Shown here piece by piece: positions 1-10,226 of a DNA stretch of 64,000 nt. The position numbers were made by a program, and so were the translations under genes. The number at the start of each line of letters is the position of its first letter. Within the stretch, counting starts at the first letter, position 1. Below the pieces are notes generated by a model that worked only from the letters and a program-made list of their open reading frames with translations, was not told the origin of the DNA and did no database searches. Source of the DNA: Leptospira ellinghausenii (GTDB taxonomy: Bacteria > Spirochaetota > Leptospiria > Leptospirales > Leptospiraceae); NCBI RefSeq assembly GCF_003114815.1, contig NZ_BFAZ01000009.1:868001-932000 (forward strand), written 5' to 3'.

Positions 1-1046
1 GCATGGACGTTTCCTGTTTCAAAATCGGTTCTGTGGTCTTTTACCAAGTTATAAGGATGAAACACATAACTTCGAATTTGTGAACCCCAAGCAATGTCAC
101 GTTTTTCCCCTGCTTTTTTGGCATTCTCTTCTTCCGCTTTTTGTTTTTCCATTTCGTAAAGACGTGCTTTTAACATCTTCATTGCGGTATCACGGTTTTT
201 AATTTGTGACCTTTCCATCTGGCACGAGACAACAATTCCTGTTGGAATGTGTGTGATCCGAACAGCAGAGTCTGTGGTGTTCACGTGCTGACCACCAGCT
301 CCCGAAGATCGATACACATCGACACGAAGATCTTTTTCTTCGATGTTCACTTGGATATCATCATCCACTTCTGGTGTTACATAAACTGAAGCAAAAGAAG
401 TATGCCTACGTTTATTCGAATCAAAGGGAGAAATACGAACAAGGCGGTGGACTCCCGATTCACATTTTAAATACCCAAATGGATGATCCCCTTGGATGTA
501 AAGTGTTGCATTTTTGATTCCAGCGGTTTCACCCGGTTGGTAGTCCACAAGTTCTGCTCGGTATCCTTTTTGTTCACAAAACCTTGTGTACATTCGAAGT
601 AACATATCGGCCCAATCTTGTGATTCAGTTCCACCCGCTCCTGGATGGATATTGATAAAAGCTGCTTTTCCATCATCTTTGCCAGACAAAGCATCTAACA
701 TTTGCAAGTTTTCAAATGACTCAAACATTCTATCAAAATCATCATTTAATGATTTTAATCCAGACTCTCCCATCTCTTCAGAAGTGAGTTCAATTAAGTC
801 TGGAAAATCTAAAAGTTCTTTTTTTAAATCCAACCATGGATCCAATTTTAATTGTAATTCGTTTCGTTTTTGAGTTACGTTTTTAGCTTGGTCAGGTGAA
901 TCCCATAATTTTGGATCGTTTGCCTTTTCAATTAAGGACACCAAACGATCATAATCCTCTTGGAAATTTTGGGCTGCCCAGTAGGTTTGAAATGTTTCTA
1001 TCATTTCATTTGTTTGTTTTTTTAAGTCTTTTAATGATCTATCCAT
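1..1046 (-). CDS. prfB: Peptide chain release factor 2 (partial, C-terminus cut by window edge)
   Basis: RF2 recognises UGA/UAA stop codons and triggers peptidyl-tRNA hydrolysis on the ribosome. About 348 codons are visible; the family is usually near 365, so only the extreme C-terminus is missing. The GGQ hydrolysis motif lies in GAGGQHVN and the stop-codon-reading tripeptide SPF in [15 protein letters not shown], which marks RF2 rather than RF1. The start is the ATG at 1046, 23 bp after the stop of the upstream gene. The frame is open from this ATG, with no internal TGA, so the common RF2 autoregulatory frameshift is absent here. It is the last gene of the valS-purD string. Confidence 0.95.
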   Translation of the reverse strand, partial: MDRSLKDLKKQTNEMIETFQTYWAAQNFQEDYDRLVSLIEKANDPKLWDSPDQAKNVTQKRNELQLKLDPWLDLKKELLDFPDLIELTSEEMGESGLKSLNDDFDRMFESFENLQMLDALSGKDDGKAAFINIHPGAGGTESQDWADMLLRMYTRFCEQKGYRAELVDYQPGETAGIKNATLYIQGDHPFGYLKCESGVHRLVRISPFDSNKRRHTSFASVYVTPEVDDDIQVNIEEKDLRVDVYRSSGAGGQHVNTTDSAVRITHIPTGIVVSCQMERSQIKNRDTAMKMLKARLYEMEKQKAEEENAKKAGEKRDIAWGSQIRSYVFHPYNLVKDHRTDFETGNVH

Positions 1047-1069
1047 AATGCGTAAATCCGAAGTGTAGA

Positions 1070-1909
1070 TTAAAACAAAGAATCTTTACGTAAACGTTCC
1101 ACTTCCCATTGGAATGTGATTTCTCTCAGTTGAGGAGTATTTCCTTCCACAGTTCCAACTAGAGAATAAGTCGATTCTTTTCCATAACTATCAGGCAACC
1201 GTTTCAGAATGAATTTTCCTGATTTGATGAGTTCAATTACATGTAGTAAAAATGGATCCTTTTCTTTTCGGCTCATCTCTTCCATTGCATAATAGAATGT
1301 AGATAAACCTTTATAAAACCAATCAATGTATTCGTTTTTGCCACGTGGCCAAATTTGTTCCAATCGAATCTCAGATTCTTGCACAAGTGACTTACCTAAA
1401 AAAGGTTTTTGTAATACACGGCATTGGAAATAAATTTCAAAATTCAAATCCCTGTCGCCACCCTTTTCAAAATCTACACCTATCCACCTGATCCAAGATT
1501 TTTTTTCTTTGATGGGAAGGGCAGGAATGAGTGCAAACAAATACCCTTGGTCTTTAAAAATCCTTTCATGAGCCAAATGTTCCAAAATTTCAAGTGGGAT
1601 CATATAATGACCCTTTGACCATTCAATCACATAAGGAATGGATTCTAATAATAAATACTCTGGTGGTGTTTCCGTGCGAGTAATATCACCAAACTGAGTT
1701 AAAATGAAGATGAAGGAAAGTAACTCTTGGCGACTGAGACTTGACAAAACACTGACAGAACCACTTAAGTTTTGCAGAGCTCTTCGAATCATCAAATGTT
1801 GTTGGAGTTGAGTTTGGTTTTCAGATAAAATAATCCCTAGGTGTTTTTCAAAATTACGAAGTTTAGACCGTTCGCAAGATTTAAAATTTCCTGAGAGACT
1901 AAATGGCAC
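1070..1909 (-). CDS. Hypothetical protein, 279 aa
   Basis: I do not recognise a family. The protein is soluble-looking, has no signal peptide or clear membrane segment, and is rich in charged and aromatic residues (for example the [16 protein letters not shown] stretch in its middle). It starts at a GTG directly abutting the purD stop codon, so translation is probably coupled to purD. It sits between purD and prfB on the same strand with a 23 bp gap to prfB. No catalytic motif is visible. Existence as a gene is well supported by length and operon position; function is unknown. Confidence 0.75.
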   Translation of the reverse strand: MPFSLSGNFKSCERSKLRNFEKHLGIILSENQTQLQQHLMIRRALQNLSGSVSVLSSLSRQELLSFIFILTQFGDITRTETPPEYLLLESIPYVIEWSKGHYMIPLEILEHLAHERIFKDQGYLFALIPALPIKEKKSWIRWIGVDFEKGGDRDLNFEIYFQCRVLQKPFLGKSLVQESEIRLEQIWPRGKNEYIDWFYKGLSTFYYAMEEMSRKEKDPFLLHVIELIKSGKFILKRLPDSYGKESTYSLVGTVEGNTPQLREITFQWEVERLRKDSLF

Positions 1910-3187
1910 TTACAGAGCTCTCCTACCAATATCTTTTCGATAAAATGTATTTGGTGCTTTTATTTTCGATAGAAATACATAACAATCATTGATGGCATCT
2001 TTTAAACTAGATCCAAAGGATGTGATCCCAAGGATTCGCCCACCACTTGCGAGTAGGGTAAGGTTTTCTTTTTTTGTTCCCGCATGGTAAACTACCACAT
2101 TTCCTTCGTTTGGTGGAATTTCTAACACCATTCCTTTTTCAGGAGCATCAGGGTACCCTTTTGCCGCAAGTACAACAATCGCAGAAGACCCAGATTTCAA
2201 TTTTAAATTCCGTTCTGGTAAATTGCCAGTAGCAGATGCATAAAAAATCGGTAAAATGTCTTCATCGAGTAATCGTAACACACATTGTGTTTCAGGATCA
2301 CCAAACCGACAATTGAATTCAACCACATTGGGTTCTCCTTCTTTTGTGATCATTAGTCCCACGTATAAAAGCCCTTTGTAAGGATGTCCTGAGTTACGAA
2401 AATCCTCTAACATTGGTTCGATGATTCTTGATTTTACTTTTGAGAGAACAACATCAGTCACAATTGGTGCTGGTGCATAAGCTCCCATCCCACCTGTGTT
2501 TGGTCCAATGTCTCCATCGTAAGCACGTTTGTGGTCTTGGGCAGCAGGCAAACACATGTATCTTTCCCCATCTGTAATGACAAATAAAGAAGCTTCTTCC
2601 CCTTCTAAAAAGGATTCAATCACAACTTTGTTTCCACTTTGACCAAATTTTGATTCTAAAAATATTTCATCTAAGGCTCTTTTGACTTCTTTTAAATCAA
2701 AAGCTACAGTAACACCTTTTCCCGCTGCCAAACCATCTGCTTTCACAACCATTGGCAAAATTTCTTTTTGAGCATAACTCCAAGCCGATTCATGATCGGT
2801 AAACACTGCAAATGAAGCTGTGGGTACTTTGGCACGTTTCATCATTTCTTTTGCAAAATGTTTACTACCTTCCACCTGTGCACAATACGCAGATGGTCCA
2901 AAACAAGGGATTCCAACTTCTGCACACCAATCAGCTATTCCATTCACAAGTGGATCTTCTGGACCTACAACCACCAGATTGGTTTTGGAAACCTTTAAAT
3001 ATTCTAAAAATTTGGTTTTATCGGTAATCGAAATTTCATCTGCTCCTAGCAGGAGCTCCGTTGCAAATCCTCCATTTCCAGGGAATACTTTCAAAGATTC
3101 CAAAGAATTGGAGTTTAAGATCACGTCCGCTAACGCGTGTTCCCTGCCACCACTTCCGAGAAGTAAAACTTTATATCTATGTTCCAA
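1910..3187 (-). CDS. purD: Phosphoribosylamine-glycine ligase (GAR synthetase)
   Basis: PurD joins glycine to phosphoribosylamine using ATP in purine synthesis. The 425-residue length is normal for the stand-alone enzyme. Visible hallmarks are the N-terminal [14 protein letters not shown] dinucleotide-like fold, [12 protein letters not shown], the ATP-grasp segment [13 protein letters not shown], the family signature around [12 protein letters not shown], and [12 protein letters not shown] near the metal site. The start is a TTG at 3187 that overlaps the end of valS by 11 bp; no ATG occurs early enough to keep the N-terminal strand. Co-transcription with valS and the downstream hypothetical is likely. 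Confidence 0.96.
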   Translation of the reverse strand: MEHRYKVLLLGSGGREHALADVILNSNSLESLKVFPGNGGFATELLLGADEISITDKTKFLEYLKVSKTNLVVVGPEDPLVNGIADWCAEVGIPCFGPSAYCAQVEGSKHFAKEMMKRAKVPTASFAVFTDHESAWSYAQKEILPMVVKADGLAAGKGVTVAFDLKEVKRALDEIFLESKFGQSGNKVVIESFLEGEEASLFVITDGERYMCLPAAQDHKRAYDGDIGPNTGGMGAYAPAPIVTDVVLSKVKSRIIEPMLEDFRNSGHPYKGLLYVGLMITKEGEPNVVEFNCRFGDPETQCVLRLLDEDILPIFYASATGNLPERNLKLKSGSSAIVVLAAKGYPDAPEKGMVLEIPPNEGNVVVYHAGTKKENLTLLASGGRILGITSFGSSLKDAINDCYVFLSKIKAPNTFYRKDIGRRAL

Positions 3188-5861
3188 TTTTTTCTAACGC
3201 CCTAACTGTACTTTCTAATTTCTCTTTCCAAGTATTATACTTTTCTCTTTCTTTCTCTACCACATCTGGTTTTGCTTTTTCCAAAAAGGATGGATTGTTG
3301 ATTTTGTTTTCTAACTTTTCCATCTCGGATTGGATTTGTTTTTTTTCTTTTTCCAATCTTTGTTTTTCCTTTTCAAAATCAAAAATCCCTTCGAGTGGAA
3401 GGATGATTTCTCCAATCGAGAATGCACCTACTGAGTCAGTGTTTTTGAGTTCATATGATTCCAGAAATTCTAAACTTTCTGCTTTGGAAAGTTGTAGGAT
3501 GGATTTACTTTCACGTTCCATCATTTCTTTTAACTCTTTGTTTACACACTTGAGGATGACCTTACATTTTTTCTCAGGTTTTACTCCGAGCTCTGCACGC
3601 ATGTTTCGAATTTTGGTAATGATCTCACGAACAAGTTCCATCCGAACCACTGCTGGTGAGAATTGCGAAACTCCATAGGCTTTTGGAAATTCTGTTTTTG
3701 CGAGTTCCTTCGACTCAAGAAGGGAATGGATTTCCTCTGTGATAAATGGCATAAAGGGATGAAGGAGTCCGAGTGATTTTTTTAAAACACTCACAAGCAC
3801 TTGGCGTGCTTTCTCCGCAGACTCTGGTGTGACATTTCCGTACACACGAGCCTTCGTGAGTTCCAAATACCAATCGCAAAACGAACCCCATACGAAATCA
3901 TAAATGGCATTTGCCATTTCAAAGAAAAGGTAACCAGAGTATGCCTTTTCATACCGACCAAGCATCAAATCAAATTCATTTAAGATCCAAAGGTCTGTAT
4001 CTTCCAATGTATGTAAATCAGGTTCTTTGGGAGAAAAGTCTTCTGGCAAATTCATAAAAATGAATCGACTAGAATTCCAAATTTTATTACAAAAGGAACG
4101 ATAACCATCTAATCTAGATTCGTCGAAGAGAATATCTTTTCCTTCTGGTAACACAGCTGCCAAAAAAAATCGGAAAGAATCCGTTCCGTATTTGGACATC
4201 ATATCCAAAGGATCCACTACATTACCGAGTGACTTACTAAACTTCTTTCCGTCTTTATCGCGAACAAGACCATGGATGAGCACTTTATGAAACGGGACAT
4301 CACCCATAAATTTGAGTCCGTTCATAATCATACGAGCGACCCAAAAGAAGATGATATCAAAACCAGTGACTAAAACTGAAGTGGGGTAATACTGTTTGAG
4401 TTCTTCTGTTTTCTCTGGCCAACCAAAAACAGAAAACGGCCAAAGCCCAGAAGAAAACCAAGTGTCTAAAACATCTTCGTCTTGTTTGATGGTATCAGCA
4501 GTAATTGAGATTCCTTTTTTCTGAAATAAGGAAATGGCTTCTTCCAAAGACTCAGCAACCACCATATCACCGTTTGGTGCATAATAAGCAGGGATACGAT
4601 GACCCCACCACAATTGCCGAGAAATACACCAATCACGAATATTTTCCATCCATTCAAAATAGGTTTTTTCCCACATCTTTGGTTGGAACTGAACCTTCCC
4701 TGATTTTACAACTTCAATTGCTGGTTTTGCAAGGGATTCAATTTTGACAAACCACTGTGTAGATAACAATGGTTCAATGACGGCTCCCCCTCTTTGGTTG
4801 TGCCCGACACTATGGACATGGGTTTCAATTTTTTCAATATAACCTTTGGATTCTAACTCTTCCACCACACGTTTTCGCGCTTCAAATCGATCGAGTCCAT
4901 TGTATTTCCCTGCGAATGAATTTAGGGTTCCATCCAAATTCATGATATTGATCGGTGTGAGATTTAATCTTTGGCCAGCTTCATAGTCATTCGGGTCATG
5001 GGCCGGTGTGATTTTCACAAGACCTGATCCAAACTCTTGGTCTACAAAAGAATCAAACAAAACTGGAATTTCTTTTTCAGCGATCGGCAAAAAGACAAAT
5101 TTACCTTTTAATGCCGAATAACGTTTGTCATCTGGGTGAGCACAAACCGCCACGTCACCAAACATTGTTTCTGGCCTTGTTGTTGCCACAACAATGTATT
5201 CCCCTGAACTCAATGTTTTTGGGTCTTTGGATTTGAATTCAGCTTTGGGATATCGGATATGATAAAGTTTGCCTTGTTTTTCTTTGTATTCTACTTCAAT
5301 ATCGGAAATGGCAGTTTTGGTTACAGGGCACCAATTGATGATCCGTTCCCCTCGATAAATCAAACCTTCATCAAATAATGTGCGGAACACTTTGATGACT
5401 GCTTTAGATAAACCTTCATCAAATGTAAAACGTTCTTTGGACCAATCAACAGACTCACCGAGTAACCGTTGTTGTTTGGCAATCATTCCACCTGAATGTG
5501 CTTTCCATTCCCAAACTTTTTCTATAAATTCTTCACGCGTAAAATCAGTTCGGGATTTACCTTCTTTAGCTAACTCACGTTCTACTACGACCTGTGTAGC
5601 AATACCAGCATGGTCCATACCTGGAACCCAAACTACATTTTTCCCTTTTTTCCGTTCAATGCGAATGATGATGTCTTGGATTGTATGATTGAGAGCGTGC
5701 CCAATGTGCAAATTCCCTGTGACATTTGGTGGTGGGATGACGATGGAAAAAGTTTCTCCTCGCGAAGTATCAGGAGCAAAGGTTTTTTTTTCTTCCCAGA
5801 TTTGGTTCCACTTTGGTTCTACAGATTCAGGATCGTAACGGTCAGGTAGATGTGATTTCAT
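3177..5861 (-). CDS. valS: Valyl-tRNA synthetase
   Basis: ValRS charges tRNA-Val and proofreads threonine and other near-cognates. At 894 aa it is full length. The class I HIGH motif is at residues 52-55 (within [12 protein letters not shown]) and the KMSKS-type loop reads KFSKS near residue 540. The CP1 editing domain lies between them, and the C-terminal coiled-coil tRNA arm ([16 protein letters not shown] onward) closes the protein. It is the first gene of a minus-strand string with purD, a hypothetical and prfB. The ATG start at 5861 fits a candidate promoter 26 bp upstream. Confidence 0.97.
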   Translation of the reverse strand: MKSHLPDRYDPESVEPKWNQIWEEKKTFAPDTSRGETFSIVIPPPNVTGNLHIGHALNHTIQDIIIRIERKKGKNVVWVPGMDHAGIATQVVVERELAKEGKSRTDFTREEFIEKVWEWKAHSGGMIAKQQRLLGESVDWSKERFTFDEGLSKAVIKVFRTLFDEGLIYRGERIINWCPVTKTAISDIEVEYKEKQGKLYHIRYPKAEFKSKDPKTLSSGEYIVVATTRPETMFGDVAVCAHPDDKRYSALKGKFVFLPIAEKEIPVLFDSFVDQEFGSGLVKITPAHDPNDYEAGQRLNLTPINIMNLDGTLNSFAGKYNGLDRFEARKRVVEELESKGYIEKIETHVHSVGHNQRGGAVIEPLLSTQWFVKIESLAKPAIEVVKSGKVQFQPKMWEKTYFEWMENIRDWCISRQLWWGHRIPAYYAPNGDMVVAESLEEAISLFQKKGISITADTIKQDEDVLDTWFSSGLWPFSVFGWPEKTEELKQYYPTSVLVTGFDIIFFWVARMIMNGLKFMGDVPFHKVLIHGLVRDKDGKKFSKSLGNVVDPLDMMSKYGTDSFRFFLAAVLPEGKDILFDESRLDGYRSFCNKIWNSSRFIFMNLPEDFSPKEPDLHTLEDTDLWILNEFDLMLGRYEKAYSGYLFFEMANAIYDFVWGSFCDWYLELTKARVYGNVTPESAEKARQVLVSVLKKSLGLLHPFMPFITEEIHSLLESKELAKTEFPKAYGVSQFSPAVVRMELVREIITKIRNMRAELGVKPEKKCKVILKCVNKELKEMMERESKSILQLSKAESLEFLESYELKNTDSVGAFSIGEIILPLEGIFDFEKEKQRLEKEKKQIQSEMEKLENKINNPSFLEKAKPDVVEKEREKYNTWKEKLESTVRALEKIGT

Positions 5862-5886
5862 AAGGTCGATCGATTTCTTGGACTTT

Positions 5887-5916
5887 ACTATGTTTCGCAG
5901 TGAGTATTGGGGTCAA
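5887..5916 (-). promoter_or_regulatory. Candidate sigma-70 promoter for valS operon
   Basis: Read on the minus strand, TTGACC (5916-5911) is followed after 18 bp by CATAGT (5892-5887). Transcription would start about 20 bp before the valS ATG. The match is fair (5/6 and 4/6); only this eye-read motif supports it. Confidence 0.4.
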
Positions 5917-5979
5917 GGATGAAACAAAGTCCTTTAGGTTCGCATTGACAGAAAGCTGGACTAAAAGAATCTGGTCGGC

Positions 5980-6129
5980 ATGAACGCAAAAACAGCAAAA
6001 ATCCTCGGTAAATATGCAACCTTCAAAGGTGTTTCAGAGAAACAATTGAAACGTGATTGGTTGTCTCTTTCTCACATCGAGAAAGACAAAAAAAGACAAG
6101 AAATCTTAAAAGAAATCGCGAAAAAATAA
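5980..6129 (+). CDS. Small basic hypothetical protein, 49 aa
   Basis: A 49-residue lysine-rich protein beginning MNAKTAKILGKYATFKG and ending in ILKEIAKK. It has no signal peptide or membrane segment and no recognised family. Support comes from a clean ORF, ordinary codon use, a TTGACA hexamer at 5945-5950 upstream (without a good -10), and an intrinsic-terminator-like hairpin starting 6 bp after its stop. It is divergent from valS. It could be a small nucleic-acid-binding protein judging by charge, but that is only inference. Confidence 0.6.
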   Translation: MNAKTAKILGKYATFKGVSEKQLKRDWLSLSHIEKDKKRQEILKEIAKK

Positions 6130-6134
6130 TCGAA

Positions 6135-6159
6135 GCGGAAGGATTCTTCCGCATTTTTT
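6135..6159 (+). terminator. Intrinsic terminator-like hairpin abutting next start codon
   Basis: GCGGAAG (6135-6141) pairs perfectly with CTTCCGC (6146-6152) across the tetraloop GATT, followed by A and six T. It ends exactly where the ATG of the thioredoxin-like gene begins (6160). Structure is textbook; the odd position is discussed in the findings. Confidence 0.75.
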
Positions 6160-6606
6160 ATGGAACACCGATTCCAATCGATTCTTTCGCTCCTCTTCTT
6201 GAGTATCACACTTCTCCCTAGTTCTTACTGCTCCAAACAAAGAGACATAATTCTAACTCAATTCGATACATCACTAGCGAAAGCTAGTTCAGAAAATCGA
6301 AAACTCATCGTTATTTTTGGCGCGGATTGGTGCCCCGACTGTAAGGCATTAGATGGAATTTTTGCAGATCCAGAAACCAAAACTTTACTCGATTCAGAAT
6401 TTGTAGTGATGAAGGTTGATGTAGGTCGTTTTGATCAAAATCTAAGCCTCAACGAACAACTAGGAAATCCAATTCAAAATGGAATCCCATCGCTTGTTGT
6501 TATCTCACCCAAAGGGGAATTCATAACTTCTACAAAAGGTGGTGAATTCTCTAACGCAAGTAAGATGACAAAAGAACAAGTGCTCGCATATTTATATAAA
6601 CTGTAA
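6160..6606 (+). CDS. Exported thioredoxin-fold protein with CPDC motif
   Basis: A 148-residue thioredoxin-like protein with an N-terminal hydrophobic export signal (LSLLFLSITLLPSSYC) and a redox-type active site WCPDC at residues 57-61, inside VIFGADWCPDCK. The cis-proline side is seen in NGIPSLVVISPKG. It is therefore likely a periplasmic thiol-disulfide protein; C24 could be lipidated, but the residue before it is Tyr, so the lipobox is poor. The only in-frame start after the upstream stop is ATG 6160, which has no free ribosome-binding site because a hairpin lies immediately before it. The next gene follows after 15 bp. Confidence 0.85.
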   Translation: MEHRFQSILSLLFLSITLLPSSYCSKQRDIILTQFDTSLAKASSENRKLIVIFGADWCPDCKALDGIFADPETKTLLDSEFVVMKVDVGRFDQNLSLNEQLGNPIQNGIPSLVVISPKGEFITSTKGGEFSNASKMTKEQVLAYLYKL

Positions 6607-6621
6607 AAAAAAGGAAACATA

Positions 6622-7149
6622 ATGAAACTAAATACTCCAATGAATCTAACACGTTCACTCTCAATTGCATTCAAACTCCTTTTCCTTTTTAACATTTTGG
6701 TTGTTTCTTCTCTCATGGCCGAAGAACCGACAATCCAAACTTTGAAAGTTGGTGACTCACTCCCAGAAATTCCTTATACCAACCAATGGGAAGAACCAAG
6801 TCCCATCCCAAAGGAAACCACTAAAGTATTCTTCATTTCGGATATGGATGCGAGTAAAATCATCCATCCCATCCTGGAGAAGGAAAACAAAGGGTATTTG
6901 GAATCCAAACAAGCAGTTCTTATTTCCGACATTCATAGAATGCCAAGCCTCATCACAAGATTTGTGGCTCTACCTAAAATGAAATCCTATCCATATACAC
7001 TTCGTTTGGTGAGAGAAGAAAAGTTAGCAGATCCATTTCCTAGGACAAAAGGTTCAGTGACAATGATCCAATTGAAAGAGGGAAAAATCACAAAAATTCA
7101 AATTTCAAATGTTGAAAAGGAAGTGAAGGATTTTTTAGAAAGTTTGTGA
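6622..7149 (+). CDS. Exported hypothetical protein, possible cysteine-free redoxin fold
   Basis: This 175-residue protein carries a signal peptide (LLFLFNILVVSSLMAEE, cleavage likely after LMA). The mature part opens with LKVGDSLPEIPYTNQWEEP, the sort of entry strand seen in redoxin or YtfJ-type proteins, but no CxxC is present. It is 15 bp after the thioredoxin-like gene and its AAAGGAA ribosome site lies in that gap, so they are probably an operon. The redoxin assignment is inference from this opening only; otherwise function unknown. Confidence 0.7.
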   Translation: MKLNTPMNLTRSLSIAFKLLFLFNILVVSSLMAEEPTIQTLKVGDSLPEIPYTNQWEEPSPIPKETTKVFFISDMDASKIIHPILEKENKGYLESKQAVLISDIHRMPSLITRFVALPKMKSYPYTLRLVREEKLADPFPRTKGSVTMIQLKEGKITKIQISNVEKEVKDFLESL

Positions 7150-7179
7150 TAGCAAAAAATTAAGTAAATCCGATTCCAA

Positions 7180-8604
7180 ATGGAAAAAATTTTTCAATCT
7201 AAGCTAAAAACATATCTATACTATTCTATCCTTATATGTTTCCTAATTAAATCTATCTTCTTTCTCATTTCTTCACCACTAAAAGGATATGCCAACAATT
7301 TTGATGCGAATCGATATACAAGATGTTATGCTGTCTTCCCTGTAGACAACTCACTAATCGAAAAAGCACATAGTAAACCGATCCGAGAATATGAATACAA
7401 AGGTTTTTTTAACAATCCATTAATTGAATACGATTTTGACTCGTGTTTTGTAAGCACTGAACTCATATTTCAATTCCCTACATTTTTATACTCAGCCATT
7501 TTAAATGAGAAATTTCAATTAGAATCGATCGGAATCGTTCGTATTCTCTCTATCGTTATATTTTTAATTTTATTTCATTTGAAGAATCGACTGTCTACTT
7601 TTCAGAAAGTCCAGATTTTAATATTAACGTTTTTAATTTCCGACCCAGCTGTTTTACTCTATTTTAATACATTTTATGCTGAACCCGCGGGAATCATCTT
7701 TTTAACATTTCTCTTCATTATCTTATCTCAACTTCAAATTAGTTATAACAATAAACTTAATTTCTTTTTATTCTTCTTTGCCATTCTTCTCTTTTTTACG
7801 AAAAAACAATATTCTCCATTAGCCATTGTTTTTATCGGCGTAAGTATTTTTTATTTCATTAAGAGGAATAGGACCAAAAGAAAAACACAACTTTCCAAAT
7901 ATGTTACTATCGTAACTATAACTCTGGTTAGTAGTGTTTTACTTTATAACAAAAGTCATTATGATGATTCATTTATTAAGGAAATTAATAAAACAAATAC
8001 GATTTTAGGATTTATTTTTAAATATTCCAAACAATCACAAATTCAAGAAAATTTTCAATTAAACAAACAATGTGACAATTACATTGGCAAAAATTGGTTT
8101 GAAGGTCAATTCTGGAATGGCCATCCATGCCCTGAGATCACGGAAATTGGGTATTCAAAATTAATATTATTTTTAATGAAAAATCCAAATTTGTTTTTTG
8201 ATTTAACCAATCATGCGCTCATTGAAACAAAAGGATGGATCAACTTTGAATACCCACAGACAGAAGAAGGCAAATTAGAGGATCATATTTTTACTCTAAA
8301 CCATCAAATCATAGAGTTACAAAGTCAGTATTTTACTAATTTATTCTATATACCTATTTTTATCTTTATGTTGTTATTAACTCCAAATGTAAGGAAATAT
8401 TTTCCCGTCAAACAATACTTAATCACAATCGTGTTACTTTATCTTAGCTTTTATGCAACCATTTTCGGTGATGGAACATTTGAACTAACAAAACATTTGT
8501 TTGTTTTTTATTTTATCTTCTTATACTTTTATTGTTCCTTATCATTTGAAATTTTATTTGTTTTTCTAAAGGAAACCAAATACCTATTTCGAAAGACATT
8601 CTAA
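7180..8604 (+). CDS. Polytopic membrane protein, GT-C-like, unknown function
   Basis: A 474-residue protein with about nine or ten hydrophobic segments, a large loop after the first segment (residues 35-90) and another late in the protein (about 290-380), then terminal helices. This layout recalls GT-C lipid-linked sugar transferases, but no DxD or similar motif stands out, so the family is a guess. Its DNA is markedly richer in A and T than the housekeeping genes nearby, suggesting different ancestry or weak codon selection. No clear ribosome-binding site precedes the ATG at 7180. Confidence 0.7.
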   Translation: MEKIFQSKLKTYLYYSILICFLIKSIFFLISSPLKGYANNFDANRYTRCYAVFPVDNSLIEKAHSKPIREYEYKGFFNNPLIEYDFDSCFVSTELIFQFPTFLYSAILNEKFQLESIGIVRILSIVIFLILFHLKNRLSTFQKVQILILTFLISDPAVLLYFNTFYAEPAGIIFLTFLFIILSQLQISYNNKLNFFLFFFAILLFFTKKQYSPLAIVFIGVSIFYFIKRNRTKRKTQLSKYVTIVTITLVSSVLLYNKSHYDDSFIKEINKTNTILGFIFKYSKQSQIQENFQLNKQCDNYIGKNWFEGQFWNGHPCPEITEIGYSKLILFLMKNPNLFFDLTNHALIETKGWINFEYPQTEEGKLEDHIFTLNHQIIELQSQYFTNLFYIPIFIFMLLLTPNVRKYFPVKQYLITIVLLYLSFYATIFGDGTFELTKHLFVFYFIFLYFYCSLSFEILFVFLKETKYLFRKTF

Positions 8605-8797
8605 TTCACATTTGAATTTTTTCTAATCATTGGGAATTTCACAATTTTCCTTTGGTTCAGGATCGATGTGTCGCCTATTTAAGCTCAATTCAGTTACTTT
8701 TTTCTATCATTTTACAAAATCTACTTGATAACGATGTTCTTGATTCTAACCATTTGTCCTTAAAATAAATCTGTAACTAAAGTAAGAGAGATCCCTT

Positions 8798-10216
8798 ATG
8801 GCACTTCCTAAAGTATGTGTAATTGGAGCTGGTTCTTCTGGAATCACCGTCATCAAATCCTTAAAAGAACACGGCATTCCGTTTGATTGTTATGAAAAGG
8901 GAAGTGATGTAGGTGGCAACTGGCGTTACAAAAATGACAACGGCCTCAGTAATATTTATAAATCCCTACACATCAACACTCATAGGGACAGAATGGAATA
9001 CCGTGATTTCCCAATGCCAACAAACTACCCTGATTATCCCAACCATGAACCCATCCAACAATACTTTTTATCCTATGTAGACCACTTTGGGCTTCGTAAA
9101 CACATCCAATTCAAAAACGGAGTGAAAAAAGCAGAACGAACAGAAGATGGACTTTGGAGGATCACTCCCGAAAAAGGACCCACTCAAATCTATGACGTGT
9201 TAGTTGTTGCCAATGGCCACCACTGGAGTGAACGTTGGCCAGACCCTGCTTTCCCGGGAAAATTTTCTGGCCAAACCATCCATTCGCATTCCTATGTAGA
9301 CCCAAAAACACCTGTTAACTGTGAAGGGAAAAACGTAGTGGTTCTTGGAATGGGGAATAGCGCCATGGATATATCTGTCGAATTATCAAGACCAGGTGTT
9401 GCTAAAAAAGTATTTTTGTCCGCAAGGAGAGGTGCATATGTCATCCCCAATTATCTCTTTGGAAAACCCTTAGACAAATTAACCGAATACACTCCACATT
9501 GGGTTCCTTTTTTCATCCAACAAACACTCGCTCACCTTCTCATTCGTTTTGGAGTGGGGAAAATGGAAGACTTTGGTTTACCAAAACCAGACCATAAATT
9601 TGGATCTGCTCACCCAACCATTTCCCAAGACTTACTTGTAAGACTTGGTCGCGGTGATATCAAACCAAAACCTGTCATCACCGAACTCCGTGGTAAAAAA
9701 ATTGCCTTTGCTGATGGCACCGAGGAAGAAGCAGATGTTTTGATCTACTGCACAGGGTACAATATCAAATTTCCTTTTTTTGAAGAAGATTTTCTCTCTG
9801 CACCAAACAATTACATCCCACTCTATTACAAAATGATCAAACCCGGAATCAATAATTTGTTTTTTGTGGGCCTCATGCAACCGTTAGGTGCAATTATGCC
9901 ACTGGCCGAATGCCAAGGAAAATGGATCTCCCAATACCTGACTGGAAACTACGTTTTACCATCTCAGGAAGAAATGGAAAAAAGCATTCTAAAAGATGAG
10001 AAAGCGATGAAAAAAAGGTATGTGAATAGTACAAGGCATACCATCCAAGTGGACTACGATAGTTTTTTGTATGATATGAAAAAAGAAATGGAACAAGGCA
10101 AAAAAAGAGCAGCGAAGGAAGGAAACCATTTGCCAATCGAAGCACGTGCCCTGTACCATTCAGAGAAGAGCCATGTTCCTTCTTCCCGCAAACAAAAGCA
10201 GTTGGTATCCAAGTAA
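8798..10216 (+). CDS. Flavin-containing monooxygenase
   Basis: FAD/NADPH-dependent monooxygenases of this family oxidise soft nucleophiles or ketones. The FAD motif GAGSSG is at residues 10-15. The FMO fingerprint FxGxxxHxxxY is present near residues 156-166 (FSGQTIHSHSY), and the NADPH-binding GMGNSA lies near residue 185. At 472 aa the length fits class B enzymes. The C-terminal 60 residues are lysine-rich and poorly conserved-looking. AAGAGAG upstream of ATG 8798 could be the ribosome site. The gene ends just before an M23 lipoprotein. Substrate cannot be deduced. Confidence 0.92.
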   Translation: MALPKVCVIGAGSSGITVIKSLKEHGIPFDCYEKGSDVGGNWRYKNDNGLSNIYKSLHINTHRDRMEYRDFPMPTNYPDYPNHEPIQQYFLSYVDHFGLRKHIQFKNGVKKAERTEDGLWRITPEKGPTQIYDVLVVANGHHWSERWPDPAFPGKFSGQTIHSHSYVDPKTPVNCEGKNVVVLGMGNSAMDISVELSRPGVAKKVFLSARRGAYVIPNYLFGKPLDKLTEYTPHWVPFFIQQTLAHLLIRFGVGKMEDFGLPKPDHKFGSAHPTISQDLLVRLGRGDIKPKPVITELRGKKIAFADGTEEEADVLIYCTGYNIKFPFFEEDFLSAPNNYIPLYYKMIKPGINNLFFVGLMQPLGAIMPLAECQGKWISQYLTGNYVLPSQEEMEKSILKDEKAMKKRYVNSTRHTIQVDYDSFLYDMKKEMEQGKKRAAKEGNHLPIEARALYHSEKSHVPSSRKQKQLVSK

Positions 10217-10226
10217 AACAATCCGT

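Noticed and set aside
8603..8624. AATTC/GAATT with T tract after the 474-residue membrane protein gene
   Set aside because: A five-base, mostly A/T stem is unlikely to be stable; ending by other means is equally possible.
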